From: Heterodera schachtii
Taxonomy: Eukaryota > Nematoda > Chromadorea > Rhabditida > Heteroderidae
Direction of reading: 5' to 3'
DNA: 64,000 nucleotides
Assembly (NCBI GenBank): GCA_023374025.1
Contig: SIJG01000019.1
Location: 1,938,126-2,002,125, forward strand
The position numbers were made by a program, and so were the translations under genes. The notes below the pieces were generated by a model that was given only the letters and a program-made list of their open reading frames with translations, made no database searches and was not told where the DNA came from. Positions within the stretch are counted from its first letter, which is position 1. Every line of letters starts with the position of its first letter. This document shows, piece after piece, positions 28,331-38,462 of this stretch.

Positions 28331-31300
28331 TATAAATTCTCAATGTTGCAACAACAATTTTTAAATAATTGTTAAAAACTAATATAAAAAGTATAATTAT
28401 TATTATTTAGCATAAATTATTTATTACCCGCATCAAAGTATCTAATTTTATGCGAGAAATAATTTTAAAGAAACTCGAGTAACAATTATTTTTAAATTCA
28501 GGTTTTCTTCATTATAAAGATCAAAGAAGAAAAATTTCTAAAAGACATTATTTTAAATATATTTTATTGAACGAAATTTCGATCCTCGACATGAAAGAAA
28601 TAGAAAAGAAATATTATTATTCTAAATTTAAAAAATAAATAAAATAAAAAAATAAATTAAATATAAATCTTAATCAAAAAATACAATACAACTGCATATG
28701 AATAAAATTATCAAAGATATTTAATTATGTATTTAATAAAGTTATAATTGATGCAAAAAATATAATTCTCAGTAATTGAATAAATTCAAATATTCAAAAT
28801 AAAAAATACATTTTTAAATTTTGATTGAAAACAACACAAATATTTGATAAAATAATTATTATTATAGTGTCAAATAGTGTCAATTAAATTTATATAAATT
28901 GAAATCAGAAAGCTAAGAATTTTTTATTACAATAATACGCCTTTATAATTGTACTGCTAGTAAAAAACCAAAATATAAGAAACAATAATTTCTTAAAATA
29001 AATTGTTGCAATAAAAAAGATGCCAATAAATTATTCTGAGAATCTTAATTACAATTGAAATAAAAAAAGGTTTCATTAAGTTTAATGACTGGAATTAAAA
29101 ATTTATTTCAACATGTACATGGACTGGTTTATAGAAATAAAATCATGGTCAAGGAATTTATTAAATAATTTTTTGAGAATAAAATGATTTGTATTAATAA
29201 TTAATGAAAACAATGGAAAATCGTATAATAAAAGTTAATCAAAGAATAACAAAAATAAAATAGAATGCATTAATTGTATAAAAGACAAATAAATTATGAA
29301 TTTAAAATTCAAAAAATATTACACAAAAAAATAAATAATAAATTAAAATGCATTTGGTTTATCCAATATAATAAAAAAATAAATTCTATAAAAAAATGAC
29401 GAATTTTTAGATAATATGCGCAATGAAAAAAGAGAAAAAGCAGAATTTCGGGGTCAATTAAGCCTCGCAATTTATTTGAAAAATGTTTTTAATAAACAAT
29501 TCTGTTGACATTTTGAAAGAAAAAATATATAACAAATTTGAAATTTGTAAACTTTTGTTGTAATAAAGAAAAGATGACTGAAAGAAGATTAATAATTTTA
29601 TTAAAGCTTTGCAAAAAGAAAATTAAAGTTTGAAATTTATCACGCACTCGAAAGGAGAGGATAGAACTAGTTTAATTATTATAATTAAAACAATTTAATG
29701 GTTAAAAAAATCAAATACTCATAATATACATAAAATTGAATTTAAATTAATTTTCTAAAATGTAAAAAGAGAAAAGAAAAATTCAAATAGGAAAAAATAT
29801 ATACAGCCATTTGTTTTAATAGAATAAATAAATATTTTTGAAATCTTTTACCAAATGAAAAACCTATCCAAATATATTAATTTAAATGCAGTAATACCGA
29901 TAACGAAGTTATTTACTCATATAAAAATGAAATTTTAGTCAAAAGTGATAAGTTAATGCAATGCTCTAAAATATTGCAATGGTGCGAGTTGCTTTAAAAG
30001 ATATAAATAAATATACCAAAAAACAAAAACAAGGAAAAAACTATCTTTGTTAAAGAAATTTTAAAAATATTACGTATAGTTTAATATAATTATAGAGAAA
30101 AAAGGGTAAATTAAAAAAAGGTTGTGCATACATTTTATTTAAAAACTGAATAATTTAAAAATAGTTTAATTAATAAAAATTAATTATTATGCTAGAATTC
30201 CAAATTACAACCGTGCTAAAGAACCAAAAATGTGATAGTTCTGATAATAAAAACACAGTATTGAATTGAATAAACAACAAAGAAATACTAAAGTATAGAT
30301 ATTTTGCTGGTAAGAACATAAAAATTAAACATTATTTTCTATAATAAATAGATAAATACTAAAAAAACACTAACTTGAAATATACTGAACATTTCGTGCC
30401 AAAAACTAATAAAGATACGGAAACCTTGCGCTAGAAGAATATAGCAAGAAATATCCAGGAGATAAAAAAAAAAATTAAAAATTTTTTTATTCCTAATTTA
30501 ATTAATTTGAGAATATTTAAGTGATTTAAAAATTTAAAGCAATATTATTTAGAATAAAAATATCGAAAAAAATATTGGTAAATAAAATATTAATTTAATA
30601 TTACTGTACAATTTTTTTTTAAGAATTCAACAAATAATTACCTAGACAGAATGGAAGCCAATGCTATTGCATATACTTCATGAAATAAAAATTTAAAATT
30701 ATATTAAAAATTAATGAAAAAGAAAAATTTATATTAATAATTATTAACAGATTAATGGTAAATGAAAATGTTTGTAAAAAGCGCCTTGAAGAAAATTTAT
30801 TTAACAGGCTTAGTGATTTCAACTTAACAATTAAATTTTTAATTTATTAATAAAATTATAAATCAATAGATATTTAATATTTAAAAAATCTTCTAAAACA
30901 CCACTTGGCAAAAATAATTAGTAATGAAAATAAATCCAAAATATTTGAAAAATAAGTTAAATTATTATGATCTATTATTATGAAAGAAAATCCTAAAATA
31001 TAAAATAATCCTTCTTAGTTGTATAAAAAATTAAGTAAGTGAATAGCAATTAATTTCTTAATAAAAATATTTAACAAATTATTAGATGTGTGATAAAAAT
31101 ACAGAAAACTTTCGTTTTAAATTAATAATAATTAAAAACGATCAATATATATTGATAAAAGCAATGTATTTCTATGAAAACATACTGGTTAAGGCGTCAA
31201 TGTTTATTTATTTCATCGAAAACCAAAAATCCAAACTATATTATTTAATGGGTTACTATTAAAAATAAAAAATAGATAACCAATATTATATACATTATGA

Positions 31301-31701
31301 ACAAATATAGAGAAAAATAAATAATGGCTTAGAATACATTTAAACAAAAAGGAAATATAATCAAAAATTCTAAAACTAAACTAAAAAACTAAATTGTAAA
31401 GAATTAAGTTCTCACAAATCTACTAAGTGTTTTGAATTCTAAAGTTAACGTAAGAATTTAAAAAATGATATAAAGAAAACAAAAATAAATTTTGAATTTT
31501 GGTACTACAAATATGATACAGAACCAAGAACTAGATTTAAATATAAAATAATTAATCATTCATTTGATTAGGACGGTTCTTTGATTTATGAATTTCACAT
31601 ATGTGGAAAAGCAAATGATTTATAGTTAAAATTATTATACTACTAAAAGAAAAGCTTTTTTATTAGGATAATTCAATTCAAAAAAATGAATAATATTTAA
31701 A

Positions 31702-31704
<3 letters not shown>

Positions 31705-31747
<43 letters not shown>
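31705..31747. repeat. (AT)n microsatellite
   Basis: An uninterrupted run of alternating A and T of 43 bases. Confidence 0.95.
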
Positions 31748-31749
<2 letters not shown>

Positions 31750-31870
31750 AAAACAATTTGCCAAACTTTTGAATTATAACAAAAGAATATTCTGCATAAA
31801 AACAAATAATTTATGAATTTATAAATAAAAATAATTATTGCAAAAAATTATATGGTAATGTGCTTAAATG

Positions 31871-31947
31871 CCACTCCAAATCTTCGATAAAATGATAAAA
31901 TCACTAACAATGGCTTTTCAAACATTTAGTGACTTTTACTGGAGTGG
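31871..31947. repeat. Imperfect hairpin
   Basis: ccactcca (31871-31878) pairs with tggagtgg (31940-31947), and an inner stem is formed by atcactaa and ttagtgac. The loops are unequal, so a precursor-microRNA fold is doubtful. It is a GC-richer island in the desert. Confidence 0.3.
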
Positions 31948-33967
31948 ATGCCGGACATGGTCATGAAGTGAGTTGTTAACGAGTCACAACAAATTTTTAA
32001 TGATTTATTCATTCATTTCAAATTTTGCAAATCATCAAATATTAATCAATTTTCGGTGGGATGCCATCTCTAAAAAATAAAATAATAATTACAAGAATTG
32101 AATAAAAATTATTCGATCCGATCTATGCAAAAAAGTACACTTAAATCAATAATAAACTTAAATAATTATTAATCATTATTTAAATAAAAAATAAATTTAA
32201 TTATATTTCTACAAAGAATAACAATTCAAAAAAAAATTGCTTTAAAGTTATGATAGGATTTAGTTCATCCCCTCCTCCTATCAACAATTAAAAGTATCCT
32301 ATCAAATATAAAAAAATAAAATAAATAAAATCATTAAAAATGTTATTTGAATTATCTTGATTTGTTAGGTCTTTTCAAACTAAAAATTATTTTAGGGACT
32401 TTATGCTTATAACAATTATTTTTTTATTTAGGTATTTGCTAAAAATGATAAACATTATTAATATATAGAGACCAGATTTTTAGGTACTAAAAATCCTGAA
32501 ATAAAAATATAAAAAAATTAGATTTAATTAATATGAAAATTCATTTAATATAGATATAATTTAAAGGATTTATAAATTAGCTAAATTTGGAATTTTTAAT
32601 AATTGATATTTTCTGAATCGCCTTGTTTTACCAGTTAATTTCTTTGTATGTTTAGTTTAATTATTTTGGTGGTATCCCAAATATAAAATTAGGAATTTCG
32701 ATACTGATAAAATATTTTATTGAGTGGCCTAGCGAGTTTTTTTTAAATAATATTTTTAAAAAACAATTCTTTCAAATTTTATTTCAAAAATTCAAAAAGC
32801 CTAATGAAGAAATAATAAAAAAATAAAATAAACAAGGAAAGAACTTTCCCATAACTTCGGTGATGAAATTAATTTATTATAATGATTATATAATTAAACA
32901 AAATTTTATGTTTTTTCTCGTCCAAAAAGGACGGAACGTGTGAGAAAGCTTTATGGATTGAGTAAAAAAAATTTTTTATGTAGAAAAATCGAATTATGTA
33001 TAACAATTAAATATTTTCCTATTAAATGTCAAATTTCTTTTTTAAGATAAAATTTATTTTTATTTTTCGCACTCGCATTGTTTTTTCTTTTTTTAGTTAT
33101 TTGGATTTCCATATATGTGAGCTCAGCTCTAAAGTTTTTCGCTTAGTTCTAATGCATTTAAATTTCATTATTGTTTGAATATTTAATCAGTTTGAGAAGC
33201 TTATATTTGTGTTTCACTTCAGAATATTTATAACTTATTATTAAATATTTTTACAAAAGAATAAAATGTGTAGATGTAAATTGTTCAAAATAATAAAATT
33301 TTCTCAACGTTCATATTTAAAATATTAGATTATAATAAATCTACACAGACGGAATTCTTTTATTTAAAAAATATAAAAAAGATGTTAGAAAAATACTCAT
33401 TTAATAAAATTTTCTTATTACGGAAATATATTAATTCAATGAAGGTTATGATAGCAACAATAGTAAAAATTATTCTTTATAAATATGAGCATTAGAATAT
33501 ATATAAATAAATTAGGACATATTAATATTAATATAATTATATATAATATTTTTTGAATATTTTGCTTAGATTACTGAAATTATAAATCAAAAATATCGTA
33601 ATTCTTGGCGAATTAAAAATAATTATTATTTCATAGAAAGTCTTTATTAGGATAATCATATTGCATATAATTTTAGTAATATTATCATATTTTAATTAAA
33701 AAACGAAGAATTTTAAACAAAAAACACAACCCTTGCTATTAAATCTTTTCATGGAATCAAAATTCGTCGTTTCTAGCAAATCAATTTTATTTGCAAATAT
33801 ATTTCCGAATCTGGCATAAATACATGGTAAAAGCATAAATTTAAAAAATCATATCAAAGAATTTATATATTATTTAAAATAACAAATAAATAAAAACTCA
33901 TGTGGTAAAAATAATTAACAATAATTTTTTATTTATCCAAGAAGCATAAGTAGATAATATTCCCAAT

Positions 33968-34000
33968 CAAATTATCGATTGATTTTCGATCGATAATTTG
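33968..34000. repeat. 12-bp perfect hairpin in the Maverick intergenic region
   Basis: caaattatcgat (33968-33979) pairs with atcgataatttg (33989-34000) around a 9-nt loop. An outer agaagc/gcttct pair flanks it. In unit 2 (about 50,648-50,680) the stem is interrupted, so it is not strictly conserved. A role in replication or transcription is possible but unproven. Confidence 0.45.
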
Positions 34001-34260
34001 AGTGGCTTCTACTTTTTTTTCTCGGACATCCCCTTCCACAAACCTAAACCTATTGGATAGTTTCCACGAGAGAGAGAGAGTACATACATTCTATGTTTTC
34101 TCTGTCAAATGAAATCGATTTTAATTTAATTTATTTAAATTTATCAATCGATAATTTTATTTAACCCCCCCCCCCATGGCCAAACCTATTGTAAGGACTG
34201 TACATTCAATAAACCCAAGCCTATTACAAGTATCGTATCCAAAATTTTAAATAAATTAGC

Positions 34261-34326
34261 AAAAAACCTTTGCAACCGGTTGGATTCGAACCCATGCTAA
34301 ATTACTGTACTACCCAATTGGCCATT
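34261..34326 (-). ncRNA. Candidate tRNA-like Pol III unit, unit 1
   Basis: Read on the minus strand, an A-box-like tggccaattgggt (34312-34324) is followed by a perfect B box ggttcgaatcc (34282-34292) and then a T6 tract (34263-34268), the usual Pol III terminator. Acceptor and anticodon stems of a real tRNA are not convincing. It could be a SINE-like remnant or an internal-promoter RNA of the element. The unit 2 copy keeps all three signals. Confidence 0.4.
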
Positions 34327-34363
34327 TTTTGCTTCATTAAATTGTAAAAAAAATGACGCCACC

Positions 34364-34497
34364 ATTGAAAGTAAAAAGACTCCGCCTCTTTTCTTGTTGG
34401 TAAAACCCATTGATTTTTGTTTATTGTTTTTATAAGAAGTTGACTCCGCCTTTTTGGCTTTTACTTTCATTGTCCCGCCCCTCAGTTTGCTATTTAA
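34364..34497 (+). promoter_or_regulatory. Candidate promoter of the RPA-like gene, unit 1
   Basis: The 10-mer gactccgcct occurs twice, at 34378-34387 and 34442-34451. An inverted pair (attgaaagtaaaa near 34364 and ttttactttcat near 34460) surrounds it, then a GC-box-like cccgcccc (34474-34481) and a TATA-like tatttaa (34491-34497), about 80 bp before the start codon. Unit 2 keeps the same set. Function is inferred from position and repetition. Confidence 0.4.
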
Positions 34498-34578
34498 TCA
34501 CAGTTTTTCTACATAAAAATCACTCGTCCATTAAAAAAAATTCCATCCACATTCGATTTTTTTTCCAATCTTCCTGCA

Positions 34579-35275
34579 ATGAATTCTCTTAAACGCTTTC
34601 AACTCCCGGAGCAAGGAACACGCCAGCAAGAAGAGTTGGATTCCGTTGAACCGAAAAGCATCAGCGATGTGGTCAACTTCAATTCGGCCGGCGTTTTTTA
34701 TGTTTTGGGAAAAGTGACAAATATGCAGTACCGTGTTTACAAAGTCCAAATTAAGTTAATTAATTCAATTATTAATTTTCTGCTTTAGGCCTGTCCATTT
34801 CGATCCAAGGGGCTCATTTGCCGCCGAAAATTGTCCGATGACAACATGTGCGAGGCTTGTGGACAAAAAGCGATTGCTCCAATTCACACGGTGTTTGTTC
34901 GTCTTTTGCTGCAGGATGTTGAACAAGCAGACATTGCTCAACGTGTCACCATGTTTTCGAGTGTTGCCGAAGAGTTTTTGGGAATGAAAGCTGCTGAATT
35001 GCTCGCCAAGGAGAAGGAGCCGGAGAGCCTTGCGAAACATTTGGACGATTTGATTGCTGTGAAGCTGATTGCAAAAGTTAACATTAAGGTTTTCTTTTTT
35101 TTGCTATTTATTACATGTTTAACAAACCATAATATAGGCGAACAGTCAGACTTACACTGGATTTGATTGGATTGTCAATTTGTTCAAAAAGTGCCCCGGG
35201 AATGATGACAGTGACGTGCCAAAAGAAAAAAATGATGTTGATGAGATTGCAACCAAAAAGGCCAAGAAAAACTGA
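34579..35275 (+). CDS. RPA70-like single-stranded DNA-binding protein, unit 1
   Basis: Exons 34579-34743, 34789-35088 and 35138-35275 give a 200-aa protein. After a 50-residue leader the text reads YRVYKACPF, CRRKL, then CEACGQK, a four-cysteine zinc ribbon set in an OB-fold. This is the arrangement of the C-terminal DNA-binding domain of replication protein A large subunit. VTMFSSVAEEFLGMKAAELL continues the match (RPA has a similar phrase ending in LLG.sA..L). The C-terminus is acidic and then basic. It would coat single strands during protein-primed replication in the nucleus. Introns are 45 and 49 nt. The alternative is capture from a Helitron-type RPA gene. It is transcribed away from the RING gene. 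Confidence 0.78.
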
Positions 35276-35378
35276 GACAGAGAGAAGGAGAAAGAGAAAC
35301 GTTTCATTTTGTTGTGAATTTCAAAAAAGGATTTAACACGTCCTCTGCTTTTTTTAAAAAATTCGTTAAAAATGCATT

Positions 35379-35664
35379 TTATTGTTGAAGATGTTGAGAC
35401 ACAAACTCCAAAATTGTCTTGATGTGATTGCTATATCGTTTTTTCTTCGCGAATTCACCATGAGACAGGATTACACGTTGACAATTTTTCGCAATGAACA
35501 CACTGAGATTTGCAGTTGGGTCTATCCGAGCGGTGGGTCGCCAACCCTCCTCATAACAATCGAATTAATGTTATTGGAAAAGCTTGGCCCATACGCGTTC
35601 GTCACGTAACCCTAATTTTTCAACAAGAAAAAAAACACGCCTTACATTTAGTTTTGGTTCTCAT
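35379..35664 (-). pseudogene. Small Maverick gene of unknown function, frameshifted copy
   Basis: This is the unit 1 counterpart of the two-exon gene at 52063-52347. A one-base difference in a T-tract near the start (about 35,633) throws exon 1 out of frame. The downstream exon remains open with text such as ARIDPTANLSVFIAKNC. Between the two copies one change here, within NHIKTILEF, is synonymous on the minus strand but would change an amino acid in the antisense plus-strand frame. This supports the minus-strand reading. Confidence 0.5.
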
Positions 35665-35707
35665 CAAGACTGAAAGGAGGATCAAGTGATAAAAAAAGAG
35701 AATTGTG

Positions 35708-35996
35708 TCACTTCTTTATTGATAAACTTGGAAAAATAATTGATGTATTTTTTGGTAATTGGAAATTTCGCAAATCATCCATCATCTCACTAGCATCGTG
35801 CTGAGAAATATGTCCTCTTCTCTTAAGAAAGTTTATCAAAGAATACCAGCATAAAATGAACGGGAAAAGCAATGAGATAATGGGCAAGCAATAGAAGCTG
35901 TATGATGAAGTTAGGATGGTCGGTTTTGTTTTCAAATGTTAATACCTGTATCTCTGGCTTTAAACTAGCATTGGCTGTACTGTTTAAAAAGGCCAT
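35708..35996 (-). pseudogene. Small membrane protein, frameshifted copy
   Basis: This corresponds to the intact 52393-52683 gene. A two-base deletion near 35,858 splits the frame just after the membrane segment LLLLAHYLIAFPV. The two halves remain open in different frames. It lies directly downstream of the major capsid gene on the same strand. Confidence 0.6.
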
Positions 35997-36043
35997 TTTA
36001 TGGTGGCATTTTTTCGCATTATGCATCTTATTTATACAGTTAG

Positions 36044-37369
36044 TTAACTAAGCTTTGAATCGGAAACAATGTGACGGTTGTAGTCTATCATTATCATTTG
36101 GTCAAACTCACCCAAGACAATCATTTCAACTCCCCCCGCAGGAATTGCATTATTAAATGTTGCGCGAATGCTGGTTGTCCCACTTCTTAAGAGTTCATAC
36201 CCAGTGCTATCGTCGAGCGTCGATGTGAGTGGAATTACGAAAAAGGTCCAGCCAGATTTGAATTGTTCTTTTGTGATGTCAAAAGAACGTTCTGAATTAG
36301 CCATGCTAAGTGCTTCATACATGTCAACAAAAGGACGGACAAAAATATCTTTGGCAAAGTCAAGCTTGTATGGAACAATTGGGTAAATCATGCCGCCAGC
36401 GTACACTGCAATGTCTCGAATGTCAAACGGTTTAAAATTAAATGGAGAGAGAGAATAATTTCCGTTAAATGCCCCGTTTGCGACAAGTGCGATTGTCATA
36501 CGTCGAGGAATTGTTGCACTGAATACATTATAGTCAATTTCAAACCTACCTTCACTTATAAAGCATGATTTGATTTCAGTTTTTCGCACTGCATATGTGG
36601 CTGGTTGTTTTTCAAGCGTTTTGTAGATACTTAAATTCAAAGATGACTGAACATCAATCATTTTTGCATACAGTTTTACGTCATGGACTCTAACACGGTA
36701 TCTGGTAGTATCGTTTGCTTTCAATGTCTGCATGATGAAAGTGTCACGAGCTTTGTAAATTGTAAATAAAAGATCCAAATTGTTCAACAAATAAAGTTCT
36801 TGGTTTCCCAGGTCAAAGTCCAAACGTGAGAGAAATTGGGCTCGCTTACCACCCTCAAAAATTTTACACCGAGCTTTAAAGCCCTCATCACTGTCGCTGT
36901 CGTGTTCGTGTGTCGCATAGTGACCAGTTGAAGCGAGGAAGCTTTTTTTGACGTTCATTGGAAACGAAAGTGTGTTCGTAATGTAAACCTTATAGGGGTA
37001 CAAATTTCCGCTGTCGTAAATTTCAGTGTTTCCAACTGAAACTTTTAGTTGTTGAACAAAAGTCTGACCAATTCCCTGAATGGTACCGACTGGAGCATCG
37101 GCAGCTGTGATTGACACCCAGTTACCGTCCGCATCTGGTTTTTCTATTGAAAGGTCAAGGAAGAGATAAATCCGGGAAAGATCGGTCCAAAGATTGTCAC
37201 TGTATAGGCGAAAAAGATATGGAGATTCTTGCGTTATTGTCACTAGGGGGAGGACTTCCCGAAAATATGAGCGCACAACTGACACATTTGTTGGAGGTAC
37301 TGAAAAAATGTTCAAGGCACTATTGGTGGCAAGAGGACTACTTTCGCTAATTTTTTGTGAACAACTCAT
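36044..37369 (-). CDS. Major capsid protein (double jelly-roll, hexon-like), unit 1
   Basis: The 441-aa product has the N-terminal pattern of Polinton/adintovirus major capsid proteins: LNIFSVPPTNVSVVRSYFRE, then a WTDL...YLFLDL strand and a YPYKVYITNTL segment. Such proteins form trimeric pseudo-hexameric capsomers. The true start is taken as ATG at 37369, because the open frame upstream begins only with TTG. The frame is intact. Relative to unit 2 all four amino-acid differences lie at residues 152-160, a likely surface loop. It follows the PX-like gene with a 25-nt gap. Confidence 0.87.
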   Translation of the reverse strand: MSCSQKISESSPLATNSALNIFSVPPTNVSVVRSYFREVLPLVTITQESPYLFRLYSDNLWTDLSRIYLFLDLSIEKPDADGNWVSITAADAPVGTIQGIGQTFVQQLKVSVGNTEIYDSGNLYPYKVYITNTLSFPMNVKKSFLASTGHYATHEHDSDSDEGFKARCKIFEGGKRAQFLSRLDFDLGNQELYLLNNLDLLFTIYKARDTFIMQTLKANDTTRYRVRVHDVKLYAKMIDVQSSLNLSIYKTLEKQPATYAVRKTEIKSCFISEGRFEIDYNVFSATIPRRMTIALVANGAFNGNYSLSPFNFKPFDIRDIAVYAGGMIYPIVPYKLDFAKDIFVRPFVDMYEALSMANSERSFDITKEQFKSGWTFFVIPLTSTLDDSTGYELLRSGTTSIRATFNNAIPAGGVEMIVLGEFDQMIMIDYNRHIVSDSKLS

Positions 37370-37394
37370 GATTATGCTCCGGGGGATTGTTTTA

Positions 37395-37946
37395 TTAATA
37401 GGTTCCAAGTATATCGGTACGAAGGCGTTTGACCGATTTCTTTTTGGTGTGTTTTTTCTTCCGACCTGCTGGGGTGTTTGCTGGTAGGAAATCGTGTGGC
37501 CCCAACCTGGATTGTAGTTTATTTATACCCTTTTTCGCTTTACCAATTGCACCACCTTCTTGCGCATCATTTTTCTTTGTGTATCGTTTAAAGTCGAATC
37601 CTTGCCCTTTTTGGGCATTTATGTTGTTAGCTGCTTTTTCGAGCAAATTTTTAAGCCCCGATTTTCCCTCACTGACAAGTGACTCTTTGAGGTCCCTTCC
37701 CTCTAACACATTGGATAGAACCCGATTTCCCGATTCAAGTCCTTGGCGCCCAATGGCTGTCCCTATTTCCTTCCCAATTGGCATTAGATAACGCAGTAGA
37801 CTCCGAAAAACAGAACCGATGCCACTACCACGCTGGTAAGGAACTCCTCTGAACACATTATATCCTCCATATTGGACGACTATTTCAGGAGAAATTTGAG
37901 TCAATGCTGACCATTCAACCTTAAAAGGATCAAAATCAACGTGCAT
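37395..37946 (-). CDS. PX-like basic virion protein, unit 1
   Basis: The 183-aa protein carries YGGYNVFRGVPYQRGSGIG followed by an amphipathic stretch (LLRYLMPIGKEIGTAIGRQG) and a highly basic tail (GRKKKHTKKKSVKRLR). A gene of this kind regularly accompanies capsid genes in Polintons and adintoviruses and has been compared with adenovirus core or membrane-lytic minor proteins. DNA binding by the basic tail is inferred. It sits between protease and major capsid genes. Confidence 0.6.
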   Translation of the reverse strand: MHVDFDPFKVEWSALTQISPEIVVQYGGYNVFRGVPYQRGSGIGSVFRSLLRYLMPIGKEIGTAIGRQGLESGNRVLSNVLEGRDLKESLVSEGKSGLKNLLEKAANNINAQKGQGFDFKRYTKKNDAQEGGAIGKAKKGINKLQSRLGPHDFLPANTPAGRKKKHTKKKSVKRLRTDILGTY

Positions 37947-37986
37947 TTTTCCTTCGTTTTTTTTTGCGCTTTTTAAATTGCTTATT

Positions 37987-38460
37987 CTAGTTATTTATAT
38001 TTGTTTTGAACACATCTTGTTGCATAAACTTATTTACAAAAAGATCTGGAGATATTTTTGCGCGTTTTAGAAGTTTCAAAATTGCCTCAAAGTGCATTCC
38101 CATGCATCGTACAATTATAAAGAAAATCACATGCTTTCCACACGAGTGTGAGTATGGTGCTTGGAGCGGTAGTTGGTGAAACTGAATTTGAGAAAATTTT
38201 TTTAAAAAGTTGTTAATGAAAGGGCTTAACGGTGGCCAAATTCCTGTAGAATCGTAGTATTCCACCCGGTTAGGTTGCTCACAGTACACGGCAACCCAAT
38301 GTGAGCCAGGTGAGTCGGTCGGATCAACGTTCATTACCATTGAGTAAGGAACTGGTGTTGTTGCTCCTGCTGGAATTTGATCTGACGGAAAACACCCTAA
38401 AAAGGACGAACGCGTGACTGGGTTTCGAGAAAGAATTTTATTTATTTGGACACTGTTCAT
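37987..38460 (-). CDS. Adenain-like cysteine protease, unit 1
   Basis: The 157-aa protein is a capsid-maturation protease of the adenain (C5/Ulp1-like) fold. Counting from ATG at 38460, the catalytic His is in GSHWVAV (about H54), the acidic residue in YYDSTG (about D70), the oxyanion Gln in LQAPYSHSCG (about Q100) and the nucleophile Cys seven residues later (about C107). This spacing matches adenain. Length is slightly short of adenovirus protease. The start codon lies 2 nt beyond the stop of the penton gene. The frame is intact. Confidence 0.95.
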   Translation of the reverse strand: MNSVQINKILSRNPVTRSSFLGCFPSDQIPAGATTPVPYSMVMNVDPTDSPGSHWVAVYCEQPNRVEYYDSTGIWPPLSPFINNFLKKFSQIQFHQLPLQAPYSHSCGKHVIFFIIVRCMGMHFEAILKLLKRAKISPDLFVNKFMQQDVFKTNINN

Positions 38461-38462
38461 TT

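Larger units (their letters stand above)
10115..33634. other. 23.5-kb AT-rich gene desert with alternating A-rich and T-rich blocks
   Basis: Apart from small items listed separately, no coding or RNA gene is recognised. Strand composition changes in blocks when read on the plus strand: T-rich to about 10.9 kb, A-rich to about 18.2 kb, T-rich to about 22.77 kb, A-rich to about 32.4 kb, then T-rich. Changes are abrupt over a few hundred bases. A few patches of protein-like text with stops occur, for example 13,740-14,000 (plus strand, GYENGQIDYIGLKDPSFLAN just before a stop), which may be fossil exons. Confidence 0.6.

Noticed and set aside
31705..31747. AT run as a replication origin
   Set aside because: It is a plain dinucleotide microsatellite with no associated motif or gene.
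36044..37408. Major capsid, ATPase and protease starts at TTG or GTG codons upstream of the first ATG
   Set aside because: These upstream starts are not expected in a eukaryote. The first in-frame ATG gives the family-typical N-terminus in each case.
36168..37487. Several plus-strand frames over the capsid genes
   Set aside because: They are antisense shadows of the intact capsid and PX genes.
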